This document shows positions 8,950 to 17,821 of a stretch of 64,000 bases of DNA, piece after piece (position 1 is the first letter of the stretch; each line of letters starts with the position of its first letter). The DNA is from Dysgonomonas sp. ZJ279. GTDB lineage: Bacteria > Bacteroidota > Bacteroidia > Bacteroidales > Dysgonomonadaceae. The stretch spans positions 62,001 through 126,000 of the forward strand of contig NZ_JAAKEL010000006.1 in NCBI RefSeq assembly GCF_011039205.1. Reading direction: 5' to 3'. Made by a program: the position numbers and the translations under genes. The notes under the pieces are model-generated. The model had not been told where the DNA came from and made no database searches. It saw only the letters and a list, made by a program, of their open reading frames with translations.

Positions 8950-8980
8950 TTGACACATATGAAATAAAAGCGTATATTTA
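8950..8980 (+). promoter_or_regulatory. Promoter for the GH92 gene
   Basis: TTGAC at 8950-8954 and TATATTTA at 8973-8980, with 20 bases between the TTG and the TA, match the Bacteroidota -33/-7 layout with one change in the -7 box. The start codon is 41 bases downstream. Confidence 0.5.
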
Positions 8981-9020
8981 CAGACGCATTTAACCTTTTG
9001 CCTTATTTAATTTAATAGCT

Positions 9021-11159
9021 ATGAATAAAATCAACACAATTCTGATTGGCTTGCTCGTACTCATAACAAGCTGCTCATCTCCCGTCGAGAAACGACTCAC
9101 TGATTATGTTAATCCTTTTTTGGGTACTGCTACCCTATGGGACAGTATAGACCTTGGTTATAAACCTACACGCAGAGCATGGGGAGCCGAAGTATTCCCC
9201 GGATCATCACTTCCGAATGCGATGGTTCAGGTTAGTCCTGTCACACTATTCAGAAGTGGTTCGGGCTATCAATATGAGGATACGGTGATTTATGCTTTTA
9301 CTCACACCAATAAAGGGCATTGGAACCTGTGCCATATACCACTAATGCCGGCAACCGGAACTTTTGCACCGGACGATTATAAATCGGCATACAACCACAA
9401 AAATGAATCTGCTCATCCGGGATATTACCAAGTATTCCTCGAAAGATATGATATAAATGCAGAATTAACTTCAACATTACGATGTGCATATCACAAATAC
9501 ACATACAAAGAAGGACAACCTAAGAAGCTTATTGCAGACCTTTCCATATCTAACGAAGGAGTGAGAAACTGGAGTATCTCGCAAGAAAATGAAAACATAT
9601 TCAAAGGATTTCAGGAGACTGGCGAGAAAATGTATTTCTATGCAATCTCCAACCATAAAATAGAAAAAATAGATTCACTCCGAAACGATAAAAAAGTTAT
9701 CTCCATCGTTAATTTCATCGATAATGATAAACCAGAACCGCTAGAATTGAAAATTGGCTTCTCGTTTGTAAGCATAGAGAATGCGAAAGCAAATCTTGAA
9801 GCAGAGATTGCCGAAAAAAGCTTCACAGAGATAAGGGATGAAGCTACTGATACATGGGAAGATCTATTATCGAAAATAATAGTATCGGGTGGTACTGAAA
9901 AGCAACGCGGACTATTCTATTCTTCACTTTATCGTTCTTTCCTTTGGCCTGCTCTACGCAGTGATGTCAATGGCGATTTCACCGATGTAAAGGGTCAGGT
10001 TGTAAATAAAGGTTTCCAATATTATACCGATCCTTCATTTTGGGATGATTATAGAAATAAGTTAATTCTCCTTGGAATGATATCACCTACCGTAGCTGTC
10101 GATGTAATTAATTCAATAACGGATAAAGGCGAGAAAACAGGGTTTATGCCGACATTCTTCCATGGTGATCACGCCTCTGTTTTTGTGGCGGGATCTTATT
10201 TAAGGGGCCTAAGAGGATATGATATAAACAGTGCCTATAATCTGGTTTTAAAAAATGCGACAGTGCCGGGCAGCAGACCTCATCTGGCCGAGTATATCGA
10301 AAAAGGATGGATTTCGGAGATGGATCTCGAAAACCCTGTACTCGAAACTGTCGCAAAAGCTGCAGTAACAAAAACACAGGAATATTCGTACGATGATTAT
10401 GCGGTAGCTCTGTTAGCGAAGGAACTGAACGACAAGGATAATTATGAAATGCTGATGAAAAGGACAAGCAATTATAAAAACCTGTTCGATCCTTCTACTG
10501 AATTAATGAGAGGACGCCTCGAGAATGGAGAATGGATTAAAAAGTTCGATCCCGAATTTCCATACTACGAATATATGTATCGTGAGGCAAATGGATGGCA
10601 GTCAGCATTCTTTGCACCACACGATCCTGAAGGATTAATAGCTCTCTATAAAAGCAAAGATGACTTTGAGACCAAGCTGGATTCTCTTTTCACTATTCCG
10701 TGGAAAGGGTATGAAGCACATAATCTAACTGGTTTTATAGGACAATATTGTCATGGCAATCAGCCCGATCATAGCGCACCATATATGTACTATTTTGTAG
10801 ACAAGCAAGAAAAAGCACAAGCTATACTAGATAGTTGCATGAACCATTTTTATGGTATGGGCAAAGAAGGCTTAGCTTTATCGGGAATGGATGATGCAGG
10901 CGAAATGTCGGCATGGTATGTATTTAATGCGATTGGTCTTTATACTTTCTCTCCGGCCGACGCTGAATATATTATCTCTGTTCCGCTTTTCGACAAGATT
11001 GTTTTCACCTTAGATAAGGATACTAAATTTACAATTCTGAAAGAAGGAACAGGTAAGAAGATAACAAATATTACCTATGGAGGCGAGAAAATAGATGGTT
11101 ACTTTATAACTCACGATCAACTAAAACAAGGTAAAGAGTTGGTGATTACCACCAACTAG
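9021..11159 (+). CDS. GH92 family glycosidase lipoprotein (alpha-mannosidase-like)
   Basis: A 712-residue lipoprotein (signal peptide ending in LITSC, lipidated Cys near residue 18). GH92 enzymes are calcium-dependent exo-acting alpha-mannosidases that use inversion. Family signatures seen: the N-terminal beta-domain start DYVNPFLGT, the (alpha/alpha)6 barrel segment with YREANGWQ, which carries the expected acid Glu, and SGMDDAGEMSAWYVF near residue 620, which retains the paired Asp of the general base. The usual GNEP motif reads GNQP here. It is a stand-alone gene with its own promoter, next to but convergent with the glycan operon, so joint regulation is not shown. The substrate may be an alpha-mannoside, but the altered motif leaves this open. 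Confidence 0.85.
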   Translation: MNKINTILIGLLVLITSCSSPVEKRLTDYVNPFLGTATLWDSIDLGYKPTRRAWGAEVFPGSSLPNAMVQVSPVTLFRSGSGYQYEDTVIYAFTHTNKGHWNLCHIPLMPATGTFAPDDYKSAYNHKNESAHPGYYQVFLERYDINAELTSTLRCAYHKYTYKEGQPKKLIADLSISNEGVRNWSISQENENIFKGFQETGEKMYFYAISNHKIEKIDSLRNDKKVISIVNFIDNDKPEPLELKIGFSFVSIENAKANLEAEIAEKSFTEIRDEATDTWEDLLSKIIVSGGTEKQRGLFYSSLYRSFLWPALRSDVNGDFTDVKGQVVNKGFQYYTDPSFWDDYRNKLILLGMISPTVAVDVINSITDKGEKTGFMPTFFHGDHASVFVAGSYLRGLRGYDINSAYNLVLKNATVPGSRPHLAEYIEKGWISEMDLENPVLETVAKAAVTKTQEYSYDDYAVALLAKELNDKDNYEMLMKRTSNYKNLFDPSTELMRGRLENGEWIKKFDPEFPYYEYMYREANGWQSAFFAPHDPEGLIALYKSKDDFETKLDSLFTIPWKGYEAHNLTGFIGQYCHGNQPDHSAPYMYYFVDKQEKAQAILDSCMNHFYGMGKEGLALSGMDDAGEMSAWYVFNAIGLYTFSPADAEYIISVPLFDKIVFTLDKDTKFTILKEGTGKKITNITYGGEKIDGYFITHDQLKQGKELVITTN

Positions 11160-11183
11160 TCTGCTCTAAATAACGACTGAATA

Positions 11184-11344
11184 AAATAAGAGGGTGTGTC
11201 ACAAGTAATTTTTCGTATGATATTGTCATCCTGAACGAAGAGAAGGATCTCTTATGGAGAGTCAAGATTCTTCACTTCGTTCAGAATGACAAAAGAGAGT
11301 AACACTTTTACAGTACACATTACTTGTAACACACTCCCTTATTT
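11184..11344. repeat. Nested long inverted repeat between convergent genes
   Basis: Two pairs of 26-bp arms are nested. The outer arms are 11184-11209 and 11319-11344 (23/26 paired, ending in AAATAAG/CTTATTT). The inner arms are 11225-11250 and 11265-11290 (23/26 paired), containing CTGAACGAAG and CTTCGTTCAG. The inner arms resemble a GTCATTCTGAACGAAGTGAAGAATCT-like motif that I recall as dispersed in many bacterial genomes; that is memory, not a search. The element fills nearly the whole gap between the GH92 and GH95 genes. It could act as a bidirectional terminator or be a small non-autonomous mobile repeat. Confidence 0.8.
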
Positions 11345-11366
11345 CTACATATCAATTTCTTTAAAA

Positions 11367-13787
11367 TCAAATATACTTCAACTCCACCGTCTCTCCTTTC
11401 TTCAACTCGAAGCGGATAAAGCCATCATCTTTCTGTTTTAGCATGATTACCTTACCATTTTTCAGAAAACGTGGTATTGTTCCATCTACGGAAAGTTTTA
11501 TTGTGAAATTATTATCGGCAGAAGCTTTTATCAGAGCCTTTTCTACTTTACCATTCTTCCATGTTAAATCGGTTTCAGCCCCTCCTTCTACGCAAAGACC
11601 TTTATAATAACCAGTTTCCCATTGTACAGGAAGAGCAGGCAAGAACTGTATATACCCCTCGTGGCTTTGCACCAACATTTCTGCAATTCCGGCACCTCCT
11701 GCCTCATTTCCATCAAAAATAAATATATCGTAAGGAGCTCCTGCAATCCCTTTAGGCGATATTGTCAACAGATTTTCGCGGATGAACTCACGTTGTAGTT
11801 GCACCACACTTTCATATGCCTTCTGTGCATCGAATAAGCGGGCGTAAAGGCTAATCATATTCGCACGGCTCCATTCTACATCTTCCCAGTTTTCGGCAGA
11901 CAGACGATACTCTAGTGTCTTTCTGGCAGCAACAGCCAATTCGGGTGTTTTCACCGGTGAAATCTGAGAAAAAGGATATAATGCGAGTAGATGTGTCGTA
12001 TGACGATGATGAGGTTGAGCCTCTTCAAAATCTTTAAACCATTCCTGTACAGCACCATTCTTTCCAATCATAATAGGAGGCAATTTACTCAACGCTATAC
12101 TTAAGGAATCTCTAAATTCATTATCAGTATCTAATATCTCAGAAGCTTCGATACAGGATGTGAATGCTTCATACACAAGCTGGCGATCGCATGCCGGCAT
12201 CATAGAAATGGATAGTTCGTCGCCTTTATATTTGAATGAATTTTCGGGAGAAGTACTGGGACCTGTAAGTAAATAATCACTATTCGGATCCTGAACCATA
12301 TAGTCGAGCAAAAACTCTGCATTGCTTTTCAAAATGGGGTATGCCTTATCTCTCAAAAAATCCTGATCTAAAGTATAAGTATAGTGTGTCCATAAATGAG
12401 AAGCTATCCACGTTCCGGCAAGAGGAAACAATCCCCAATTGACACCTTGTCCCGAAGGAGTATATCCCCACACATTGGCAATTGTATTGGCTGCCCAGCC
12501 CCTTACTCCATAAATATCCTTTGCAGTCTTCTGCCCATAAACAGAGAGGTCTTTGATGTAACTGAACAATGGTGCATTACACTCGTGCATATTTCCTATA
12601 TTGGATAACCAATAGTTCTGCTGTGTATTAATATCGAGATGATAATCGTTAGTCCACCCCATATTACAAGCTAAATTGTCATTCCACAAGCCTTGAAGAT
12701 TAGCGGGTAACGGCGAGTTCTCACGCGATGCAGCTATCAATAAATATCTGGCATATTGGAAAAATAAAGCATCTAACCCGACATCCTCTTTTCCTGCCTT
12801 TACCTGCTCCCATCTTTTATCAGTAGGCAATTTATCCGCATCGCTTTCACCTAAAAACAGATCGACTCTACTATACAGATTAGAATAGTCTTTGATGTGG
12901 TTATTTTTCAACACATCATAGCTTTGAGATAGTGCCTTACCTACTGTCGACACACAATCCTGCCTGTACTGTTCGTTACTGTAATCAGTTCTTAAATCAA
13001 GAGCAATTACAACAGATGTAGCATTTTCTATATTTATTTTTTGATTTGCAACAGACACTTTACCATCTTTGGTTGTTACACCGATCTTTCCCATAAAGTT
13101 GACACCACCTGGACCCTGTTTAGGGAAAGAGACTTTGCCCGTGAATTCAAGGCTATTATTCGCAGCATTAATTACGGCCTCACGTAACATATCTAAAGAT
13201 AAATCTAAGTTCAGTATTTTAGGTTTACTTGCCGATAAGCGAATAATCAGAGCATCATCGGGATTACTACAAAAGTATTCTCTGGTATATAGTGTATTGC
13301 CAATCCTGAAAGTCACTGTATGTATTGCATTATTAAGATCCAATTCTCTTTTGTAATCTGAAACACCACCGGCAGGGTATTTAAAATTCATTTTGAGATC
13401 GCCTGCGGGTACATGAGAACCAAATGAGTGTGGTGTTCCTGCCATAAATTCTGTAACAATGCGATTTCCTTCTGCATATTCGCCGGCAAAGAATAGTTGA
13501 CGAATATCGTTTAGCAATTCGGGCCCTAGTGGGCGCTCCTGAAACTTATCTTTCTGTCCGGACCACATAGTTATTTCGTTCAGGGCTACAGTTTCTTTCT
13601 CAACATCACCGAACACCATTACGCCAATACGCCCGTTGCCTAGTGGCAGTGCTTTCATCCACTCATCTGCAGGCTGTCGATACCATAGCTTGTTCAAATA
13701 TTTGGTTTGAGACCATATCGGTTGAAGACTTCCTAAAGACAAAAAAATAACGAAGGAGAGTAATATCTTTTGTTTTTTGCTTTTCAT
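11367..13787 (-). CDS. GH95 exo-glycosidase (alpha-L-fucosidase or alpha-L-galactosidase)
   Basis: An 806-residue secreted enzyme with a signal peptide (cleavage near WSQ, residue 27). GH95 members remove terminal alpha-1,2-linked L-fucose, and some remove L-galactose, by inversion. The N-terminal beta-domain begins LWYRQPADEWMKALPLGNG. In the (alpha/alpha)6 barrel are DYHLDINTQQNYW with the Asn pair that activates water, TSPENSF with the probable acid Glu515, and FDGNEAGGAGIAEM with Asp692. All catalytic positions are kept. It is the last gene of the susC operon, 35 bases after the GH43 gene. Whether it acts on fucose or L-galactose cannot be decided by eye. Confidence 0.92.
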   Translation of the reverse strand: MKSKKQKILLSFVIFLSLGSLQPIWSQTKYLNKLWYRQPADEWMKALPLGNGRIGVMVFGDVEKETVALNEITMWSGQKDKFQERPLGPELLNDIRQLFFAGEYAEGNRIVTEFMAGTPHSFGSHVPAGDLKMNFKYPAGGVSDYKRELDLNNAIHTVTFRIGNTLYTREYFCSNPDDALIIRLSASKPKILNLDLSLDMLREAVINAANNSLEFTGKVSFPKQGPGGVNFMGKIGVTTKDGKVSVANQKINIENATSVVIALDLRTDYSNEQYRQDCVSTVGKALSQSYDVLKNNHIKDYSNLYSRVDLFLGESDADKLPTDKRWEQVKAGKEDVGLDALFFQYARYLLIAASRENSPLPANLQGLWNDNLACNMGWTNDYHLDINTQQNYWLSNIGNMHECNAPLFSYIKDLSVYGQKTAKDIYGVRGWAANTIANVWGYTPSGQGVNWGLFPLAGTWIASHLWTHYTYTLDQDFLRDKAYPILKSNAEFLLDYMVQDPNSDYLLTGPSTSPENSFKYKGDELSISMMPACDRQLVYEAFTSCIEASEILDTDNEFRDSLSIALSKLPPIMIGKNGAVQEWFKDFEEAQPHHRHTTHLLALYPFSQISPVKTPELAVAARKTLEYRLSAENWEDVEWSRANMISLYARLFDAQKAYESVVQLQREFIRENLLTISPKGIAGAPYDIFIFDGNEAGGAGIAEMLVQSHEGYIQFLPALPVQWETGYYKGLCVEGGAETDLTWKNGKVEKALIKASADNNFTIKLSVDGTIPRFLKNGKVIMLKQKDDGFIRFELKKGETVELKYI

Positions 13788-13822
13788 ATGATTCTATTTT
13801 AAACAACTAATTAGTTTGATTA

Positions 13823-15406
13823 TTATTTTTCAGCATGTAAACCCGGCCCATCAAATGCATACCTGAACCAATTGAAATAGGCTTCACCACCATCGCCAAG
13901 CGTGTTGTACGAAAATATACCGACCCGCACACCTTTCCAATCACTAGAATAAAGGGGATACGGTTCTCCACAAGCTATATATTTTATATTATCTAAGCTA
14001 TAATAAAGCTGATGCCGGTTCGTATTTGCATCTAGCGATACTTTAAAATATACTGTATTATCAGATATAGGAATTATCCGTTCGCTGTTTCCATTACTTT
14101 CGGTATAAACATAGTTCCCCCCATTTTCGCGAGCAACCCCTATAGCATTATAAAGATTTCCGACACAAAACAATCCGGCATGCTGACCATCGATCAGTCT
14201 TTCACAGTTAACTTCTGTTGCGGCTTCTCCTTCATATCCCATTATTTTTTGCGTGAACATATTCTTCGAATCACGCAAATTGTCTGCCCTCAGAGCTTTG
14301 ATGGTAAGATAACCTTTTCTATCGGCAAGCGACCAGTTGGTATTTACAGGATTATGATTTATCTGCCATTGTAATGAACGCTCCGTTGAAGAAAACTCAT
14401 CACAAGTTGCCGGAGCACTTATAGAAACCGACTTCCCTGTATGCGGCTTCTCCCATTCTTTCACAGGCTCACCTATTCCATTACCATTTGTATCAACACC
14501 AATAATTGGCCAGCCATCTTTCCAGACTACAGGCTGAAGGTGTACGATACGCCCCACAGGATCTTTCGATTGAAAATGATAGAACCACCATTCCCCTTCG
14601 GGTGTATCGACCAATGCCCCCTGATGCGGCCCATTGATACCCGAATTTCCTTCTTCCAATACAATTCTCTTTTCGTATGGACCATATATGTTTTTTGCCC
14701 GTAAGACCGTTTGCCAACCTGTAGCAACCCCACCTTCGGGAATACTCATATAATAATATCCATCCTTTTTATCAATCTTAGTTCCTTCAGCAACCGGACC
14801 TTCGTATATTGTCACTCCATCATCAAGTAATCTTGTGCCATCCGGACTCATTTTATGAAGTATGATGGGACCTCCTCCCAGCTGACTTCTACCCACATAG
14901 GCTTGCCCGTCTTCATCCCAGAAAGGGCAAGGATCTTCCCAACCACTAATATGTTTCACGTTCAGCAACGGAGACCATGGTCCTGCCGGATCGGTGGCTT
15001 TAGACATAAACAATCCCTCGTGAGGAGAACAAAAGAAAATCCAGTATTCGCCATTATGATAACGAAGGGCAGGAGCCCACGAGCCACCACCATAACGTTG
15101 ATTTTTGTCCCATTCGGGAAAATCGAACCGATCATAGACCTGACTTATAACTTTCCAGTTCACCATATCGTCCGACTCCAATACAGGCATCCCTATAAAA
15201 TGAAATTCGGAGCAAACCATATAATACTTATCGCCCACACGAATTACATCAGGATCGGAATAATCGGCATTTAATATGGGATTGACGTATCTTCCATTAC
15301 CTTGATCTCCCCAACGGTTATCTATATTCTGAGCAGAAGAACTAATGATTTGCATCGAAAGAGCAATGAATACCGCTATTCTTTTGAGGTAAATATTTGT
15401 TTTCAT
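13823..15406 (-). CDS. GH43 beta-xylosidase / alpha-L-arabinofuranosidase
   Basis: A 527-residue secreted enzyme. The ATG at 15406 is chosen over one eight codons upstream because it gives a normal signal peptide ending near ISSSAQ. The five-bladed propeller shows the GH43 triad: Asp51 (DYSDPD), Asp158 (WEDPCPF) and Glu207 (VAEGTK). The C-terminal 200 residues form the beta-sandwich (XynB C-terminal, concanavalin-like) found in GH43 subfamilies such as 12, whose members include arabinofuranosidases and xylosidases. The gene lies 111 bases after GH36 and 35 before GH95 in the same operon, suggesting removal of pentose side groups from the target glycan. The exact sugar is uncertain. Confidence 0.9.
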   Translation of the reverse strand: MKTNIYLKRIAVFIALSMQIISSSAQNIDNRWGDQGNGRYVNPILNADYSDPDVIRVGDKYYMVCSEFHFIGMPVLESDDMVNWKVISQVYDRFDFPEWDKNQRYGGGSWAPALRYHNGEYWIFFCSPHEGLFMSKATDPAGPWSPLLNVKHISGWEDPCPFWDEDGQAYVGRSQLGGGPIILHKMSPDGTRLLDDGVTIYEGPVAEGTKIDKKDGYYYMSIPEGGVATGWQTVLRAKNIYGPYEKRIVLEEGNSGINGPHQGALVDTPEGEWWFYHFQSKDPVGRIVHLQPVVWKDGWPIIGVDTNGNGIGEPVKEWEKPHTGKSVSISAPATCDEFSSTERSLQWQINHNPVNTNWSLADRKGYLTIKALRADNLRDSKNMFTQKIMGYEGEAATEVNCERLIDGQHAGLFCVGNLYNAIGVARENGGNYVYTESNGNSERIIPISDNTVYFKVSLDANTNRHQLYYSLDNIKYIACGEPYPLYSSDWKGVRVGIFSYNTLGDGGEAYFNWFRYAFDGPGLHAEK

Positions 15407-15517
15407 TGTATCTAATTTTAAGGTTAACAACAGTCGTTTGCAACTTAAGAAAAAACGATCCGGATAAAATGATAAGTCTTGTTCCCCTCTAAAGAAGATA
15501 ACAGGAACTTTTCAGAT

Positions 15518-17728
15518 TTATTCTTCGGTAAGAAGTAAAACACTACTATCGAAAGGGTTTCCTATATCAAGAGTTATACCGGCTTTCATAAGATAATCGC
15601 CCGAAAACACATGTCCGTTTCCATAGAACGAACCATTTCCCGATTTGATATTCAGTTCGGTTATCTTATAGTTCTTCTCCGGATCAAGCCCTTTCATTTT
15701 TGTTTCAAAATAAGTTGTACGCCCATGATATCGAAGGCTGTATGCAAATAAGACAGACTGTTTCTTATCCTTCGACACATACATATGTGATGTCCACCCG
15801 TTTTTATCATAGGGAGATATCAATCTGTATAAATCGCCAAGCTGTACAATGGGTCTTATGTCTTTATAGTTCTTAATGGCATTAATCGCAAAACCATACT
15901 CATCACTTGGTATGTCTTTGGGTTGAAGCTCCATTCCTAAACGCCCCGACATAGCCACATCGAACCTAAATTTAAGCGGAGTTATCATCTGGGTCTGATG
16001 GTTGGGACTCGTGGACACATGAGATGCTGTAGCTATAGCAGGAAAGAATATATTCGTTCCGTATTGGATAAATATACGATCCAAAGCATTCGTATTGTCA
16101 CTAGCCCAAAATTCATCGTGATATTTCAATGCACCGAATTCTACACGACCACCACCGGATGAACAGAGTTGTATCTGAATATCGGGATATTTCGCTCTGA
16201 TACGTTCGTAAACACTGTACAATCCTTTTACATACTCGTACCAGAAATGTGTCTGTTCATCGGCAGGCAGATAATCTGATCCGACATTATCGACGTGCCT
16301 GTTTGCATCCCATTTTATATAACTGATATTTGGTGACAGAGATACAACCTCGTCGAATGTATTGAATACGAAATCCTGAACCTTAGGATTACTCAAGTCT
16401 AATAGCCACTGATTGCGCATAGGCAATATATCCCGCTTCCCGCTTTTAACTATCCATTCGGGATGTTTCTTAGCCAATTCACTATCGGGATTTACCATTT
16501 CGGGCTCGATCCATATACCGAATTTCAACCCTTTGCTAACAGCATAATCAGCAAGATAACTGATACCTCTAGGCAATTTCTTCTTATTTGTTTGCCAATC
16601 GCCAAGTCCTGCATTATCACCATTGCGGGGATATTTATTGCCGAACCAGCCATCATCGAGTACAAACATTTCGACTCCAAACTTAGCTGCATTATCCATC
16701 ATGTCAGTGAGTGTTTTCTCATCGAAAGAAAAGTAAGCACCTTCCCAACTATTAAGAATTATAGGACGAAGCCTGTCTCCTTGATTAAGTGCATATTTCC
16801 GTGACCAATCATGATAATTCCTTGATATCTGTCCTTTTCCATTGGCACTATACGTCAAGACCATTTCGGGAGTTTCAAGTTTTTGATTCGGTTTCAGACA
16901 GAAAGTCGAAGCAAACGGATTCATTCCTGCTACAATACCAAGTTTACCGGTTTCATCGAGTTCGAAAGATAATTTGTAGTTACCCGACCATGCTAACGAA
17001 CCGCCATATACTTCACCTGAATCTTCATTGGCAGGACCATTCAGAGAGAGCAAAAACGAAGGGTTTTCGGCTTGAGTCGCCCTAACACCTTTTTTAGATT
17101 CTATAACTTTAATTCCATGCGTCAATTCTTCCTCTTCCATCTGCATCTCGTGGGCCCATGTACCATTAAAATGTGTGAGATAATACGATCCGGCATGGAT
17201 AGGAATATATGAAGATGCGAGATTCTCTACTTTTATATATTTATTCTCTTTGTTCAGAATTGTTACCGACTGACAAATAATATTCTCTTTTTTGTAAGCA
17301 ATGAAGCGGACATCTACAAAAACAGGGTATAACTTATCTTTCAGGCTAATCACGGTCTCAGTACGGTTTTCGTCCAACACCTTCGTTTCTGTAGCCACAT
17401 ATACCAGTTCTGTGGTAAGAACCCCATCATCGTGAGTTAGCTTCAATGCCGGATTCAGATAATAACGCCCACCATATGCCGGATACAATTGTGATGCAAA
17501 ATCGTCATTAGTATCAGGCTGACCCTTCGACTTCTTATCTAAAAAAGAGGATGTACCATTCAGTTTGTTACCCCAATACTGGAAAATAACTTTCCCGTTA
17601 GGAGTTGCTGTGAAAATCATAGACAAGTCTTTTGTTCCTACTTCTATAATTTTCTTTTCCTGACTAAATACATTTATCGCCGTCAGAAACACTAAGAGAA
17701 CACTTAATATTAAAGTTTTCATTTTCAA
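15518..17728 (-). CDS. GH36 alpha-galactosidase (susC operon copy)
   Basis: A 736-residue periplasmic enzyme with a signal peptide (cleavage near NVFSQ). GH36 removes terminal alpha-galactose with retention. The N-terminal beta-supersandwich is followed by the TIM barrel with LDDGWFG, the nucleophile Asp474 in KWDANRH, the CSSGGGR loop and the acid/base Asp544 in WASDNTN, then a C-terminal beta-domain ending in ITLDIGNPFDSSVLLL. It is a paralogue of the GH36 in the transporter operon. A 93-base gap before it contains a small hairpin that may modulate expression within the operon. An in-frame ATG two codons downstream is equally possible. Confidence 0.94.
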   Translation of the reverse strand: MKMKTLILSVLLVFLTAINVFSQEKKIIEVGTKDLSMIFTATPNGKVIFQYWGNKLNGTSSFLDKKSKGQPDTNDDFASQLYPAYGGRYYLNPALKLTHDDGVLTTELVYVATETKVLDENRTETVISLKDKLYPVFVDVRFIAYKKENIICQSVTILNKENKYIKVENLASSYIPIHAGSYYLTHFNGTWAHEMQMEEEELTHGIKVIESKKGVRATQAENPSFLLSLNGPANEDSGEVYGGSLAWSGNYKLSFELDETGKLGIVAGMNPFASTFCLKPNQKLETPEMVLTYSANGKGQISRNYHDWSRKYALNQGDRLRPIILNSWEGAYFSFDEKTLTDMMDNAAKFGVEMFVLDDGWFGNKYPRNGDNAGLGDWQTNKKKLPRGISYLADYAVSKGLKFGIWIEPEMVNPDSELAKKHPEWIVKSGKRDILPMRNQWLLDLSNPKVQDFVFNTFDEVVSLSPNISYIKWDANRHVDNVGSDYLPADEQTHFWYEYVKGLYSVYERIRAKYPDIQIQLCSSGGGRVEFGALKYHDEFWASDNTNALDRIFIQYGTNIFFPAIATASHVSTSPNHQTQMITPLKFRFDVAMSGRLGMELQPKDIPSDEYGFAINAIKNYKDIRPIVQLGDLYRLISPYDKNGWTSHMYVSKDKKQSVLFAYSLRYHGRTTYFETKMKGLDPEKNYKITELNIKSGNGSFYGNGHVFSGDYLMKAGITLDIGNPFDSSVLLLTEE

Positions 17729-17821
17729 TAATAGTTAATAAGAGAGTGATTCTCTTTTTATTTTCAATTTATAATTAATTACCGTAAAACCGGCTATTCC
17801 ATAAAAATAAAATATCGTAGC

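Noticed and set aside
15407-15517. Possible attenuator hairpin between GH36 and GH43
   Set aside because: The only pairing seen is a 5-bp stem (GTTCC/GGAAC) with a long loop, too weak to call.
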